Of a stretch of DNA of 64,000 nucleotides, positions 1 to 9,164 are shown in pieces (within the stretch, counting starts at the first letter, position 1; every line of letters starts with the position of its first letter). Location: the NCBI RefSeq assembly GCF_000761215.1, contig NZ_CP009438.1:6428501-6492500 (forward strand), given 5' to 3'. The notes under the pieces were generated by a model. That model ran no database searches. It was not told the DNA's origin and saw only the letters and a program-made list of their open reading frames with translations. This DNA is from Streptomyces glaucescens (GTDB taxonomy: Bacteria > Actinomycetota > Actinomycetes > Streptomycetales > Streptomycetaceae). The position numbers were made by a program, and so were the translations under genes.

Positions 1-29
1 GCTGGAGTGGCCGCTGTAGGGCCGCCGGG

Positions 30-1208
30 TCAGCGGCTCGCCGCCACCCGGAAGGTGATGCCGGCCGCGCGCAGCCGCTCGGTCAGGGCGTCGCCCATGG
101 CGACCGCCGTGGTGACCTGTCCGGCCGTCGGCGGCAGGTCGTCGAGGGCGAGGGAGAGGGCGGACTCGGCGAAGATCTTCGCCGTCTCGTCGTAGCCCGG
201 ATCGCCGCCCGAGACCTCCGTCAGCACCCGTCGGCCACCCCCCTCCCCGACGAACCGCACCGAGAACCAGCTGCGTGCCCGCTTCTCGGCGCTCGGCCCG
301 TCGCCCGGCTTGAGCCGGCCGGTCAGCCAGCGCCGCGCGGGGGGCAGCTGGGCCGCCGCGAACAGCGCGCCGACGGCCGCCACCGAGCCGACCGCGACCG
401 GCAGCCGCCGCACGGCCGCGTAGTGGCGGTAGCGGAAGTCGGGGCCGTACCGTGCCAGGGCCTTCGCCGAGCGGCCCACGACCTGCGGGTCGATGGTGGG
501 CAGCGGCAGGGCCCAGGCCCCCACCTCGGGGGCGAACCGCGGGGCGCCCGCGGGCGTCGTGGCCCGGCGGCCCACCAGCCGCGGTTCGTGCCGGCGGCGG
601 TCCCGCGCGGCGGCCAGCAGCTGCCGGCCGCGGGCGAACTGGTTGAGCGCGGAGGCGAACGTGCCGCCGGAGAAGGACGCGTCCGCGGAGACGTACCCGT
701 CCACCCTCAGCGGCACGCCCTCCGGCAGGTGCCGGACGGTGAAGTACACGCCCAGGTCGTGCGGCACCGAGTCGAAGCCGCAGGCGTGCAGGAGCCGCGC
801 GCCCGTCTCCCGCGCGCGGGCGTCGTGCCGGACGTACATCAGGTCCACGAACTCCGGCTCGCCGGTCAGGTCGAGGTAGTCCGCGCCGGTGTCCGCGCAG
901 GCGGCGACCAGTTCCTCGCCGTACGTCACGTACGGACCGACCGTCGTGGCCACCACGCGCGCCTGCTCCGCGAGCCGGCGCAGTGAGGCGGGGTCGGCGA
1001 CGTCCGCCACCAGTACCCCGATCCCCTCGCCGCCGGGCAGTCGTTCGCGCAGTTGCCGCAGCCTGGTCTCGCTGCGCCCCGCGATCGCCCAGCGCAGTTC
1101 CCGGGGCGCGTGCGCGGCCAGGTACTCCGCGGTGAGCGTCCCGACGAAGCCGGTCGCCCCGAAGAGCACGATGTCGTACGGACGGTCCGTCCTGTTCAGC
1201 CTGGTCAT
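30..1208 (-). CDS. Saccharopine-dehydrogenase-like NADP-binding oxidoreductase (trans-acting enoyl reductase family)
   Basis: The 392-residue product opens with a Rossmann signature, GATGFVG, at about residues 16-22, followed by a GRS motif typical of NADP-binding saccharopine-dehydrogenase-like proteins. In actinobacteria this family includes the trans-acting enoyl reductases that serve lipid synthases and many uncharacterised oxidoreductases. The motif GPYVTYGEELVAAC, then a DLTGE segment, matches the family core. Length is typical (about 390-420). No signal peptide is seen. It is divergent from the MmcQ gene across about 100 bp. The exact substrate cannot be told from sequence; a membrane-associated lipid substrate is only a family-based guess. 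Confidence 0.85.
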   Translation of the reverse strand: MTRLNRTDRPYDIVLFGATGFVGTLTAEYLAAHAPRELRWAIAGRSETRLRQLRERLPGGEGIGVLVADVADPASLRRLAEQARVVATTVGPYVTYGEELVAACADTGADYLDLTGEPEFVDLMYVRHDARARETGARLLHACGFDSVPHDLGVYFTVRHLPEGVPLRVDGYVSADASFSGGTFASALNQFARGRQLLAAARDRRRHEPRLVGRRATTPAGAPRFAPEVGAWALPLPTIDPQVVGRSAKALARYGPDFRYRHYAAVRRLPVAVGSVAAVGALFAAAQLPPARRWLTGRLKPGDGPSAEKRARSWFSVRFVGEGGGRRVLTEVSGGDPGYDETAKIFAESALSLALDDLPPTAGQVTTAVAMGDALTERLRAAGITFRVAASR

Positions 1209-1310
1209 GACACCTCTCGCTCACCGTCGAGCCTCGCAGCCCGCGCCGCTGTCGGTGGCTGAGGCTAGCGTGAGGAGTGCGGAGCCCGAGGACGAGGCCG
1301 GAGGTGGACC

Positions 1311-1691
1311 ATGGCGGTGACCGCGAGCGCCCCGGAGAAGTGGGCGAAAGTGCGCGAGTTCGCCCTCGCGCTGCCGGGGGCCGCCGAAAAGTTCCCGTGG
1401 GGCGAGTCCGTCGCCGAGGCCGGCCGGAAGGTGTTCGTCTTCCTCGGCGCCGGAGACGGCAGTCACCCCGCGGGCGTCACCGTCAAGCTGACGGACGGCA
1501 CCGCCCACGCGCACGCGCTGACCGCCCCGGGCGCGGAACCCGCCGGTTACGGCCTCGGCAGGGCGGGCTGGGTCAGCGTCCCGCTGGAGCGCGCGGGGTC
1601 GCCGTCGGCGGAACCGCTGTGCGACTGGGTGGAGGAGAGCTGCCGGGCGACCGCCCCCGAGCGGCTGACAGCGGAGGGGGACACGCGCTGA
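1311..1691 (+). CDS. MmcQ/YjbR family protein
   Basis: This 126-residue protein has the MmcQ/YjbR fold signature: an N-terminal helix ending in LPGAAEKFPWGES, a strand with KVFVFLG, and later VSVPL plus a C-terminal helix beginning with a DWVEES segment. Members are small, often called DNA-binding-like (CyaY-like fold), but no firm biochemical role is established. The ATG start matches the beginning of the family alignment. It stands alone, about 130 bp before the CoA-transferase operon and divergent from the oxidoreductase on its left. Confidence 0.85.
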   Translation: MAVTASAPEKWAKVREFALALPGAAEKFPWGESVAEAGRKVFVFLGAGDGSHPAGVTVKLTDGTAHAHALTAPGAEPAGYGLGRAGWVSVPLERAGSPSAEPLCDWVEESCRATAPERLTAEGDTR

Positions 1692-1821
1692 GTGGCCTGG
1701 CGGCCCCGGGGATCCGGGCCCAGAATGGCTAAGCGCTTGCTCGTTCCGGGCCTTGTGCCGACTGAAACCTGTTCCTACCATCACCGGTGTTACATCGGTT
1801 GTGTCACAGCGAGGGGGCTGG

Positions 1822-3228
1822 ATGGCCACGGCGAGGACGCCGGCGGACGGACCGGTACCCGGCCCGGCGCACGATCCGCCCGCTCCGGCAGGCCCCGGGA
1901 ATCCGGATCCGCCCGGTCCGGCAGCTCCCGCGGGTCCGGCAGGTCCCGCGGATCCGCCCGCTCCGGCGGGTGCGGCGCACGGGCCGCTCACCGGCGTCCG
2001 CGTGGTCGAGCTGGCGGGCATCGGTCCCGGGCCCTTCGCCGCCATGCTCCTCGCCGACCTCGGCGCCGACGTGGTCCGCGTGGACCGCCCCGGCGGTCCC
2101 GCTCTCGCCATCGACCCGCGGTTCGACGTCACCAACCGCAACAAGCGCTCGGTGATCGTCGACCTCAAGGCCCCCGACGGCCCGGCGCGCGTCCTCGGCC
2201 TGGCCGGCCGCGCCGACATCCTCATCGAGGGCTACCGCCCCGGCGTCGCCGAACGGCTCGGCGTCGGCCCGGACGCCTGCCACGCCCGCAACCCGCGGCT
2301 CGTGTACGGCCGGATGACCGGCTGGGGCCAGCAGGGCCCCCTCGCCCACCGCGCGGGCCACGACATCGCCTACATCGCGCTCACCGGTGCCCTCGGCCTG
2401 ACCGGCAGCCCCGGCGAACCGCCGCCCGCCCCCGCCAACCTGCTCGGCGACTACGCGGGCGGCTCCCTCTACCTCGTCGTCGGTGTCCTCGCCGCCCTCC
2501 ACCACGCCCGCGCCACCGGCGCCGGGCAGGTGGTCGACGCGGCCATCGTCGACGGCACCGCGCACCTCTCCGCGATGATCCACGGCATGCTCGCCGCCGG
2601 CAGCTGGCAGGACCGCCGCGGCGCCAACCTCCTCGACGGCGGCTGCCCCTTCTACGGCACCTACGAGACGGCCGACGGGCGGTACATGGCCGTGGGCGCG
2701 CTGGAGCCGCAGTTCTACGACGCCTTCATGGCCCTCCTCGGCATCCCCGGACAGGCGCCGGCCCGCGACGACCTCGCCCGCTGGCCGGAACTGCGCGAGG
2801 CGATCGCCGCCCGCTTCAAGGCCCGTACCCGGGACGAGTGGACGGCCGTGTTCGAAGGCACGGACGCGTGCGTGGCCCCCGTGCTGTCCCTGCGCGAAGC
2901 GCCGCACCACCCGCACCTCGCCGCCCGCGCGACCTTCACCGGACACGGCGGCATCACCCAGCCCGCCCCCGCCCCCCGCTTCTCCGCGACCCCCACGGCG
3001 GTCCGCACCGGCCCGGCCCGGCCCGGCGCCGACACCGGCGCCGTGGCCCGCGACTGGGGCATACCCGGGCTCCTCCCCCCGCCGGCCGGGGCCGCGCCCG
3101 GGCAGCCGTACCCACCGGCGGCCCACGGGCCCCTACACCCCTCCCCGCCGGCGGCCGGCGAACCCCTGGACCCCTCCCCGCCGACGGCCCCCGAGCCCCC
3201 GAACCCCCAGCGAAAGGCCTCCTCGTGA
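1822..3228 (+). CDS. CaiB/BaiF CoA-transferase family protein, alpha-methylacyl-CoA racemase type
   Basis: The protein has 468 residues from the ATG at 1822, which follows a purine-rich GAGGGGG site. The core starts at GVRVVELAGIGPGP and matches AMACR/Mcr enzymes, which epimerise 2-methylacyl-CoA thioesters so branched fatty acids can enter beta-oxidation. Catalytic residues are in register with M. tuberculosis Mcr: His180 (GHDIAY), Asp210 (LGDYAGG) and Glu295 (ALEPQF), with the same spacings of 30 and 85. About 55 Pro/Gly/Ala-rich residues precede the core and a repetitive Pro-rich tail follows it, both unusual. It overlaps the thiolase start by GTGA, so the two are co-translated. A type III CoA transferase is the alternative role. 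Confidence 0.88.
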   Translation: MATARTPADGPVPGPAHDPPAPAGPGNPDPPGPAAPAGPAGPADPPAPAGAAHGPLTGVRVVELAGIGPGPFAAMLLADLGADVVRVDRPGGPALAIDPRFDVTNRNKRSVIVDLKAPDGPARVLGLAGRADILIEGYRPGVAERLGVGPDACHARNPRLVYGRMTGWGQQGPLAHRAGHDIAYIALTGALGLTGSPGEPPPAPANLLGDYAGGSLYLVVGVLAALHHARATGAGQVVDAAIVDGTAHLSAMIHGMLAAGSWQDRRGANLLDGGCPFYGTYETADGRYMAVGALEPQFYDAFMALLGIPGQAPARDDLARWPELREAIAARFKARTRDEWTAVFEGTDACVAPVLSLREAPHHPHLAARATFTGHGGITQPAPAPRFSATPTAVRTGPARPGADTGAVARDWGIPGLLPPPAGAAPGQPYPPAAHGPLHPSPPAAGEPLDPSPPTAPEPPNPQRKASS

Positions 3229-4439
3229 GCACCGAAGCGTACGTGTACGACGCGATCCGCACCCCGCGCGGCCGCGGCAAGGCGAACGGCGCCCTGCACG
3301 GCACGAAGCCCATCGACCTCGTCGTCGGGCTCATCCACGAGATCCGCGCCCGCTTCCCCGGCCTGGACCCGGCGGCCGTCGACGACATCGTCCTCGGCGT
3401 GGTCGGCCCGGTCGGCGACCAGGGCTCCGACATCGCGCGGATCGCCGCGATCGCCGCGGGCCTGCCCGACACGGTCGCCGGAGTGCAGGAGAACCGCTTC
3501 TGCGCCTCCGGCCTGGAAGCGGTCAACCTGGCCGCCGCGAAGGTCCGTTCGGGCTGGGAGGACCTGGTCCTGGCCGGCGGTGTCGAGTCGATGTCCCGGG
3601 TGCCGATGGCCTCCGACGGCGGCGCCTGGTTCAACGACCCGATGACCAACCTCGCGGTCAACTTCGTACCGCAGGGCATCGGCGCCGACCTCATCGCCAC
3701 CATCGAGGGCTTCTCCCGCCGCGACGTCGACGAGTACGCGGCCCTGTCGCAGGAGCGGGCGGCCACCGCCTGGAAGGAGGGCCGCTTCGAGCGGTCCGTC
3801 GTCCCGGTGAAGGACCGCAGCGGCCTGGTCGTCCTCGACCACGACGAGCACCTGCGGCCCGGCACCACCGCCGACTCCCTGGCGAAGCTCAAGCCGTCCT
3901 TCGCGGACATCGGCGACCTGGGCGGATTCGACGCGGTGGCGCTGCAGAAGTACCACTGGGTGGAGAAGATCGACCACGTCCACCACGCGGGCAACTCCTC
4001 CGGCATCGTGGACGGCGCCGCCCTCGTCGCCATCGGCTCCAAGGAGGTCGGCGAGCGCTACGGCCTCACCCCGCGCGCGCGGATCGTCTCCGCCGCGGTC
4101 TCCGGATCCGAGCCCACCATCATGCTCACCGGTCCCGCCCCGGCCACCCGCAAGGCGCTCGCCAAGGCGGGCCTGACCATCGACGACATCGACCTCGTCG
4201 AGATCAACGAGGCCTTCGCCGCGGTCGTGCTGCGCTTCGTGAAGGACATGGGCCTGTCGCTGGACAAGGTCAACGTCAACGGCGGCGCCATCGCCCTCGG
4301 TCACCCGCTCGGCGCCACCGGCGCGATGATCCTCGGCACCCTCGTCGACGAACTGGAGCGCCAGGACAAGCGGTACGGCCTGGCCACGCTGTGCGTCGGC
4401 GGCGGCATGGGCATCGCCACCGTCGTCGAGCGCCTGTGA
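3225..4439 (+). CDS. fadA: Acetyl-CoA C-acyltransferase (thiolase)
   Basis: This 404-residue thiolase cleaves 3-ketoacyl-CoA to acetyl-CoA and a shortened acyl-CoA, the last step of beta-oxidation. Nucleophile Cys93 lies in ENRFCASGLEA, His360 in ALGHPLGATG, and the second Cys390 in LCVGGGMG, all thiolase signatures. The GTG start at 3225 overlaps the upstream TGA and follows CGAAAGG. The upstream racemase and the FadB protein 41 bp downstream make a single oxidation operon. The organisation corresponds to a FadA/FadB pair encoded as separate polypeptides. Confidence 0.95.
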   Translation: MSTEAYVYDAIRTPRGRGKANGALHGTKPIDLVVGLIHEIRARFPGLDPAAVDDIVLGVVGPVGDQGSDIARIAAIAAGLPDTVAGVQENRFCASGLEAVNLAAAKVRSGWEDLVLAGGVESMSRVPMASDGGAWFNDPMTNLAVNFVPQGIGADLIATIEGFSRRDVDEYAALSQERAATAWKEGRFERSVVPVKDRSGLVVLDHDEHLRPGTTADSLAKLKPSFADIGDLGGFDAVALQKYHWVEKIDHVHHAGNSSGIVDGAALVAIGSKEVGERYGLTPRARIVSAAVSGSEPTIMLTGPAPATRKALAKAGLTIDDIDLVEINEAFAAVVLRFVKDMGLSLDKVNVNGGAIALGHPLGATGAMILGTLVDELERQDKRYGLATLCVGGGMGIATVVERL

Positions 4440-4480
4440 ACTCCCCGCGGACCCACCAGACTTCTACGGAGACCCCTGAC

Positions 4481-6682
4481 ATGACCGAGAGCACCACGAT
4501 CCGCTGGGAACAGGACGGCACCGGTGTCGTCACCCTCGTCCTCGACGACCCGAACCAGTCCGCGAACACCATGAACCAGGCGTTCCGGGACTCCCTCGCC
4601 GCGATCACCGACCGCCTGGAGGCCGAGCGGGACTCCATCCGCGGCATCATCGTGACCTCCGCCAAGAAGACCTTCTTCGCGGGCGGCGACCTGCGCGACC
4701 TCATCCGGGTCACCCCGGAGACGGCCCAGGAGCTGTTCGACGGCGGCATGGCCATCAAGCGGAACCTGCGCCGCATCGAGACCCTCGGCAAACCCGTCGT
4801 CGCGGCGATGAACGGCGCGGCCCTCGGCGGCGGCTTCGAGCTGGCCCTCGCCTGCCACCACCGCATCGCCCTGGACGCGCCCGGCTCCAAGATCGGCTGC
4901 CCCGAGGTCACCCTCGGTCTGCTCCCCGGCGGCGGCGGTGTCGTGCGCACGGTCCGGCTGCTCGGCATCACCGACGCGCTGCTGAAGGTGCTGCTCCAGG
5001 GCACCCAGTACAGCCCGCGGCGCGCCCTGGAGAACGGCCTGGTGCACGAGGTGGCCGAGACGCGGGAGGACATGCTCGCCAAGGCCCGCGCCTTCATCGA
5101 CGCCCACCCCGAGTCGCAGCAGCCCTGGGACGTGCCGGGCTACCGCATTCCCGGCGGCACCCCCGCGCACCCGAAGTTCGCGGCCAACCTGCCCGCCTTC
5201 CCCGCCAACCTGCGCAAGCAGACCGGCGGCGCGCCCTACCCGGCCCCGCGCAACATCCTCGCGGCGGCCGTCGAGGGCTCCCAGGTCGACTTCGAGACCG
5301 CCCAGGTCATCGAGGCCCGCTACTTCGTGGAACTGGCGGCCGGGCAGATCTCGAAGAACATGATCCAGGCGTTCTTCTTCGACCTCCAGGCTGTCAACTC
5401 CGGTGCCAACCGGCCGAAGGACATCGCCCCGCGCCAGGTCCGCCGGGTCGCCGTGCTCGGCGCCGGAATGATGGGCGCGGGCATCGCCTACTCCTGCGCC
5501 CGCGCGGGCATCGAGGTCGTCCTGAAGGACGTCTCCCTGGAAGCGGCCCTCAAGGGCAAGGGCCACTCCGAGAAGCTGTGCGCCAAGGCAGTCTCCCGGG
5601 GCCGTACCACGCAGGAGAAGGCCGACGCGCTGCTCGCCCGCATCACGCCCACCGCCGACGTCCAGGACCTGGCCGGCTGCGACGCCGTCATCGAGGCCGT
5701 CTTCGAGGACACCGCCCTCAAGCACAAGGTGTTCCAGGAGATCGAGCAGGTCGTCGCGCCGGACGCGCTGCTGTGCTCGAACACCTCCACCCTGCCGATC
5801 ACCGCGCTCGCCGAGGGTGTGCAGCGCCAGACCGACTTCATCGGGCTGCACTTCTTCTCCCCGGTCGACAAGATGCCGCTCGTCGAGATCATCAAGGGCG
5901 AGCGCACCGGCGAGGAGGCGCTGGCCCGCGCCTTCGACCTGGTCCGGCAGATCAACAAGACGCCGATCGTCGTCAACGACTCGCGCGGCTTCTTCACCTC
6001 CCGCGTGATCGGCCACTTCATCAACGAGGGCGTGGCCATGGTCGGCGAGGGCATCGAACCCGCGTCGGTGGAGCAGGCGGCGGCCCAGGCGGGCTACCCG
6101 GCCAAGGTGCTGTCGCTGATGGACGAGCTGACGCTGACCCTGCCGCGCAAGATCCGCGCGGAGACGAAGCGGGCCGTCGAGGAGGCCGGCGGCACCTGGA
6201 CCCCGCACCCGGCGGAGGCCGTCATCGACCGCATGGTCGACGAGTTCGGCCGCACCGGCCGCAGCGGCGGCGCCGGCTTCTACGACTACGACGACAGCGG
6301 CAGGCGCGCCGGGCTGTGGCCGGGCCTGCGCGAGCACTTCACGAAGCCGGGCCACACCATCCCCTTCGAGGACATGCAGGAACGCATGCTCTTCGCCGAG
6401 GCACTGGACACGGTGCGGCTGCTGGAGGAAGGCGTCCTGACGTCCGTCGCCGACGCCAACATCGGCTCCATCCTCGGCATCGGCTTCCCGGGCTGGACCG
6501 GCGGCGTGCTCCAGTACATCAACGGCTACGAGAGCCGCACGGGGGCGGGTGCCGGTCTGCCCGGCTTCGTGGCCCGCGCGCGTGAGCTGGCCGAGCGCTA
6601 CGGCGACCGGTTCACGCCCCCGGCGCTGCTGGTGGAGAAGGCGGAGAAGGGGGAGCGGTTCACCGACTCAGACCGGGCGTGA
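4481..6682 (+). CDS. fadB: Multifunctional fatty-acid oxidation protein: enoyl-CoA hydratase / 3-hydroxyacyl-CoA dehydrogenase
   Basis: The 733-residue protein starts at ATG 4481 after ACGGAGA. Residues about 1-190 form a crotonase domain with the oxyanion-hole segments FAGGDL and NGAALGGGFELALAC. A Rossmann NAD-binding dehydrogenase domain begins near residue 322 (VLGAGMMGAGIA), followed by the HFFSPVDKMPLVEI dehydrogenase signature and the C-terminal 3HCDH domain. It hydrates enoyl-CoA and oxidises the hydroxyacyl-CoA, feeding the adjacent thiolase. Its last 15 bp overlap the end of the convergent MerR gene, so transcription of either could affect the other. Confidence 0.95.
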   Translation: MTESTTIRWEQDGTGVVTLVLDDPNQSANTMNQAFRDSLAAITDRLEAERDSIRGIIVTSAKKTFFAGGDLRDLIRVTPETAQELFDGGMAIKRNLRRIETLGKPVVAAMNGAALGGGFELALACHHRIALDAPGSKIGCPEVTLGLLPGGGGVVRTVRLLGITDALLKVLLQGTQYSPRRALENGLVHEVAETREDMLAKARAFIDAHPESQQPWDVPGYRIPGGTPAHPKFAANLPAFPANLRKQTGGAPYPAPRNILAAAVEGSQVDFETAQVIEARYFVELAAGQISKNMIQAFFFDLQAVNSGANRPKDIAPRQVRRVAVLGAGMMGAGIAYSCARAGIEVVLKDVSLEAALKGKGHSEKLCAKAVSRGRTTQEKADALLARITPTADVQDLAGCDAVIEAVFEDTALKHKVFQEIEQVVAPDALLCSNTSTLPITALAEGVQRQTDFIGLHFFSPVDKMPLVEIIKGERTGEEALARAFDLVRQINKTPIVVNDSRGFFTSRVIGHFINEGVAMVGEGIEPASVEQAAAQAGYPAKVLSLMDELTLTLPRKIRAETKRAVEEAGGTWTPHPAEAVIDRMVDEFGRTGRSGGAGFYDYDDSGRRAGLWPGLREHFTKPGHTIPFEDMQERMLFAEALDTVRLLEEGVLTSVADANIGSILGIGFPGWTGGVLQYINGYESRTGAGAGLPGFVARARELAERYGDRFTPPALLVEKAEKGERFTDSDRA

Positions 6683-7372
6683 CGACGACAGCCACTCGCC
6701 CAGCTCTTCCCTGAGCGAGCGCTGGAAGGTGGTCAGCAGGGCCTGCACGACCAGCGGCTGCATGTGGGCCGACAACGACCGCGCGTCCTGGGCGTCACGC
6801 TCCGCCACCTCGCCCCGCAGGAGCCGGGCCAGCTCATGGGCGGCGGCGCGCGAGTGCTCGATGAGCACCTCGCGCGCCGCCATGATCGCCTCCTGGGACA
6901 CCGGCACGTCCAGCAGCCGGACGCCGAGCCGCAGCAGCCCGAGATCGACGCGGTACCCGTCACCGTCCGGTCGTACGACGTCCATGGCGACCAGCCGGTC
7001 CACCTCGTCGTCGCCCAGCGTCCGCCCCGCCCGTCGCGCCAGCTCGTCCCGGGACACCGTCTCCACGGTTTCCGGCGCCCAGGACGCCACCACCGCGCGG
7101 TGGATGGCCAGGTCCCGGTCGCTCAGGTCCGGCGGGAGCTGCCGGAGATAGCGTTCGATGCCCGCGAGCGTCATCCCCTGGTGCTGGAGCTCCTCGATCA
7201 GCGCGAGGCGGGCCAGGTGCTCCGCGCCGTAGTGCCCGACCCGGCGCGGGCCGATCACCGGCGGCGGCAGCAGACCCCGGGTGCTGTAGAAGCGCACCGT
7301 GCGCACCGTGACACCCGCCCGCGCGGCCAGCTCGTCGACGGTGAGGGGCGGCTCCTCGGCGTGGCTCGTCAT
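6668..7372 (-). CDS. MerR family transcriptional regulator
   Basis: This 234-residue regulator has an N-terminal MerR winged helix: LTVDELAARAGVTVRTVRFYSTRGLLPPP, then the second wing with YGAEHLARLALIEELQ. The C-terminal half is helical and cysteine-poor, so a metal-sensing role is unlikely. It is convergent with fadB (15 bp overlap) and divergent from the permease gene. A perfect 10-bp inverted repeat about 45-75 bp upstream of its start is a likely autoregulatory operator. It may control the CoA operon, itself or the permease; the sequence does not decide. Confidence 0.9.
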   Translation of the reverse strand: MTSHAEEPPLTVDELAARAGVTVRTVRFYSTRGLLPPPVIGPRRVGHYGAEHLARLALIEELQHQGMTLAGIERYLRQLPPDLSDRDLAIHRAVVASWAPETVETVSRDELARRAGRTLGDDEVDRLVAMDVVRPDGDGYRVDLGLLRLGVRLLDVPVSQEAIMAAREVLIEHSRAAAHELARLLRGEVAERDAQDARSLSAHMQPLVVQALLTTFQRSLREELGEWLSSSRPV

Positions 7373-7416
7373 GCGCAGCAGTATCGCTGTCCCACCAGGA
7401 GTGTGAAACCTCCGGC

Positions 7417-7443
7417 GGTTCTCCGGTGATTCCCCGGAGAACC
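7417..7443. promoter_or_regulatory. Perfect inverted repeat upstream of the MerR gene
   Basis: GGTTCTCCGG (7417-7426) and CCGGAGAACC (7434-7443) form a perfect 10-bp inverted repeat with a 7-bp spacer. It lies 45 bp upstream of the MerR start codon. The arms and the spacing fit a dyad operator for a dimeric regulator. MerR autoregulation is the simplest reading, but the repeat could also serve the permease promoter. Confidence 0.5.
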
Positions 7444-7451
7444 TGTGAGAA

Positions 7452-7486
7452 GTAACGCTCTGTGACCTGGGTCACCGCATGTGACC
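7452..7486. promoter_or_regulatory. Duplicated GTnAC-N6-TGACC boxes upstream of the permease
   Basis: GTAAC-N6-TGACC (7452-7467) and GTCAC-N6-TGACC (7471-7486) repeat with a 19-bp period. The middle contains the palindrome GTGACC-TG-GGTCAC (7462-7475). The GTnAC-N6 layout recalls the a-sites of GlnR nitrogen-control boxes, which would suit an asparagine permease, but the second half-sites are TGACC rather than GAAAC. The assignment to GlnR is therefore weak. Confidence 0.35.
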
Positions 7487-7609
7487 GTTTACGTGTGGGA
7501 AGGTGCTGCCCCGGTCTGTGCCGCGACACCCAGGGTGGTGCGGGCCGAGTCACGTACGGACACCCCGGCCGGTACACCGCCCGGGGCGCACCAGAGAGTG
7601 GAACCACCC

Positions 7610-9076
7610 GTGAGCAAGGACGCCGTGGACACGGCACAGGTCGCCGCGCACCCCGAGGCGACCCGGACGCCCGCGGACGCGGGCGACGCCGGTTACAGCA
7701 AGGACCTCAAGGCCCGCCACGTCAACATGATCGCCATCGGCGGCGCCATCGGCACCGGACTCTTCCTCGGCGCCGGCGGCCGCCTCCACAACGCGGGCCC
7801 CGCGCTCGCGCTGGCCTACCTGGTCTGCGGCGTCTTCGCCTTCTTCGTCGTGCGGGCGCTCGGCGAGCTGGTCCTGTACCGGCCCTCCTCCGGCTCGTTC
7901 GTGTCGTACGCGCGCGAGTTCCTCGGCGAGAAGGGCGCCTACGTCGCCGGCTGGATGTACTTCCTGAACTGGTCGACGACCGGCATCGCCGACATCACCG
8001 CGATCGCGCTCTACACGCACTACTGGAGCGCCTTCACGGACATCCCGCAGTGGGTGCTCGCGCTGATCGCCCTCGCGGTGGTCCTGGCGGTGAACCTCAT
8101 CTCGGTGAAGATCTTCGGCGAGATGGAGTTCTGGTTCGCGATCATCAAGGTCGCGACGCTGGTCGCCTTCATGTTCGTCGGCATCTTCCTGCTCGCCACC
8201 CAGCACGAGGTCGGCGGCCAGACGCCCGGCCTCGGCGTGATCACCGACAACGGCGGCGTCTTCCCGCACGGACTGATGCCGGTCGTCCTCGTCATGCAGG
8301 GCGTGATCTTCGCCTACGCCGCCCTGGAGCTGGTCGGCGTCGCCGCGGGCGAGACCGCCGAGCCCGAGAAGGTCGTCCCGCGCGCGGTGAACTCGATCAT
8401 GTGGCGCGTGGGCCTGTTCTACGTCGGCTCGGTCGTCCTCCTGGCCCTCCTCCTCCCGGGGTCGGTCTACTCGGCCGACGAGAGCCCCTTCGTGACGGTG
8501 CTGTCGAAGATCGGTGTCCCGGCCGCGGGCGACGTCATGAACCTGGTGGTCCTCACCGCCGCGATGTCCTCGCTGAACTCGGGCCTGTACTCCACCGGCC
8601 GCATCCTGCGCTCCATGGCCATGGCCGGCTCGGCGCCGAAGTTCACCGCGCGGATGAACCGCAGCCAGGTGCCCTACGGCGGCATCCTGCTGACGTGCGC
8701 GGTGTGCGTGCTCGGCGTCGGCCTGAACTTCGTCATGCCCCACCAGGCGTTCGAGATCGTGCTGAACGTCGCCTCGCTCGGCATCATCAGCACCTGGGTC
8801 ATCATCATGATCTGCCACCTGGTCTTCGTCCGCCGCGCCCGGGCGGGCCTGGTCCGGCGCCCCTCCTTCCGGCTCCCCGGCAGCCCGGTCACCGAGATCG
8901 CGACGATCGTCTTCCTGCTGGCCTGCCTCGGCATGATGTGGAACGACCCCGAGGTCGGCCGCAAGACCCTCCTCCTCGTGCCGCTGATCGCCCTGGCCCT
9001 CGTCGCCGGCTGGTTCGGCGTCCGCCGCCGCGTCGCCCACGAGGCCGACCGGGAGCCCGCCGGGCTCACCGAGTAG
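7610..9076 (+). CDS. ansP: Amino acid permease, probably L-asparagine permease (APC superfamily)
   Basis: The product has 488 residues from the GTG at 7610, which follows AGAGAGTGG. The earlier in-frame start would add a 43-residue tail with no family match. The N-terminal KDLKARHVNMIAIGGAIGTGLFLGAG is the APC/AAT family signature, and about twelve hydrophobic segments follow. Similarity to AnsP-like permeases (LGELVLYRPSSGSFVSYAREF, WMYFLNWSTTGIADITA) suggests proton-coupled asparagine uptake across the cytoplasmic membrane. Other neutral amino acids cannot be excluded. A strong hairpin terminator follows directly. Confidence 0.88.
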   Translation: MSKDAVDTAQVAAHPEATRTPADAGDAGYSKDLKARHVNMIAIGGAIGTGLFLGAGGRLHNAGPALALAYLVCGVFAFFVVRALGELVLYRPSSGSFVSYAREFLGEKGAYVAGWMYFLNWSTTGIADITAIALYTHYWSAFTDIPQWVLALIALAVVLAVNLISVKIFGEMEFWFAIIKVATLVAFMFVGIFLLATQHEVGGQTPGLGVITDNGGVFPHGLMPVVLVMQGVIFAYAALELVGVAAGETAEPEKVVPRAVNSIMWRVGLFYVGSVVLLALLLPGSVYSADESPFVTVLSKIGVPAAGDVMNLVVLTAAMSSLNSGLYSTGRILRSMAMAGSAPKFTARMNRSQVPYGGILLTCAVCVLGVGLNFVMPHQAFEIVLNVASLGIISTWVIIMICHLVFVRRARAGLVRRPSFRLPGSPVTEIATIVFLLACLGMMWNDPEVGRKTLLLVPLIALALVAGWFGVRRRVAHEADREPAGLTE

Positions 9077-9085
9077 TCCCACGGT

Positions 9086-9119
9086 GGCGCCGCCCCGGAC
9101 CGGTGTCCGGGACGGCGCC
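9086..9119. terminator. Rho-independent-type hairpin after the permease
   Basis: A 15-bp stem (9086-9100 with 9105-9119, one mismatch) closes a CGGT tetraloop 10 bp after the permease stop codon. No U-tract follows, as is usual in Streptomyces. Confidence 0.8.
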
Positions 9120-9164
9120 GCCTTCCGCTCCACCCGGGCCGGCACGATCGGCCCGGAAGTCCCC

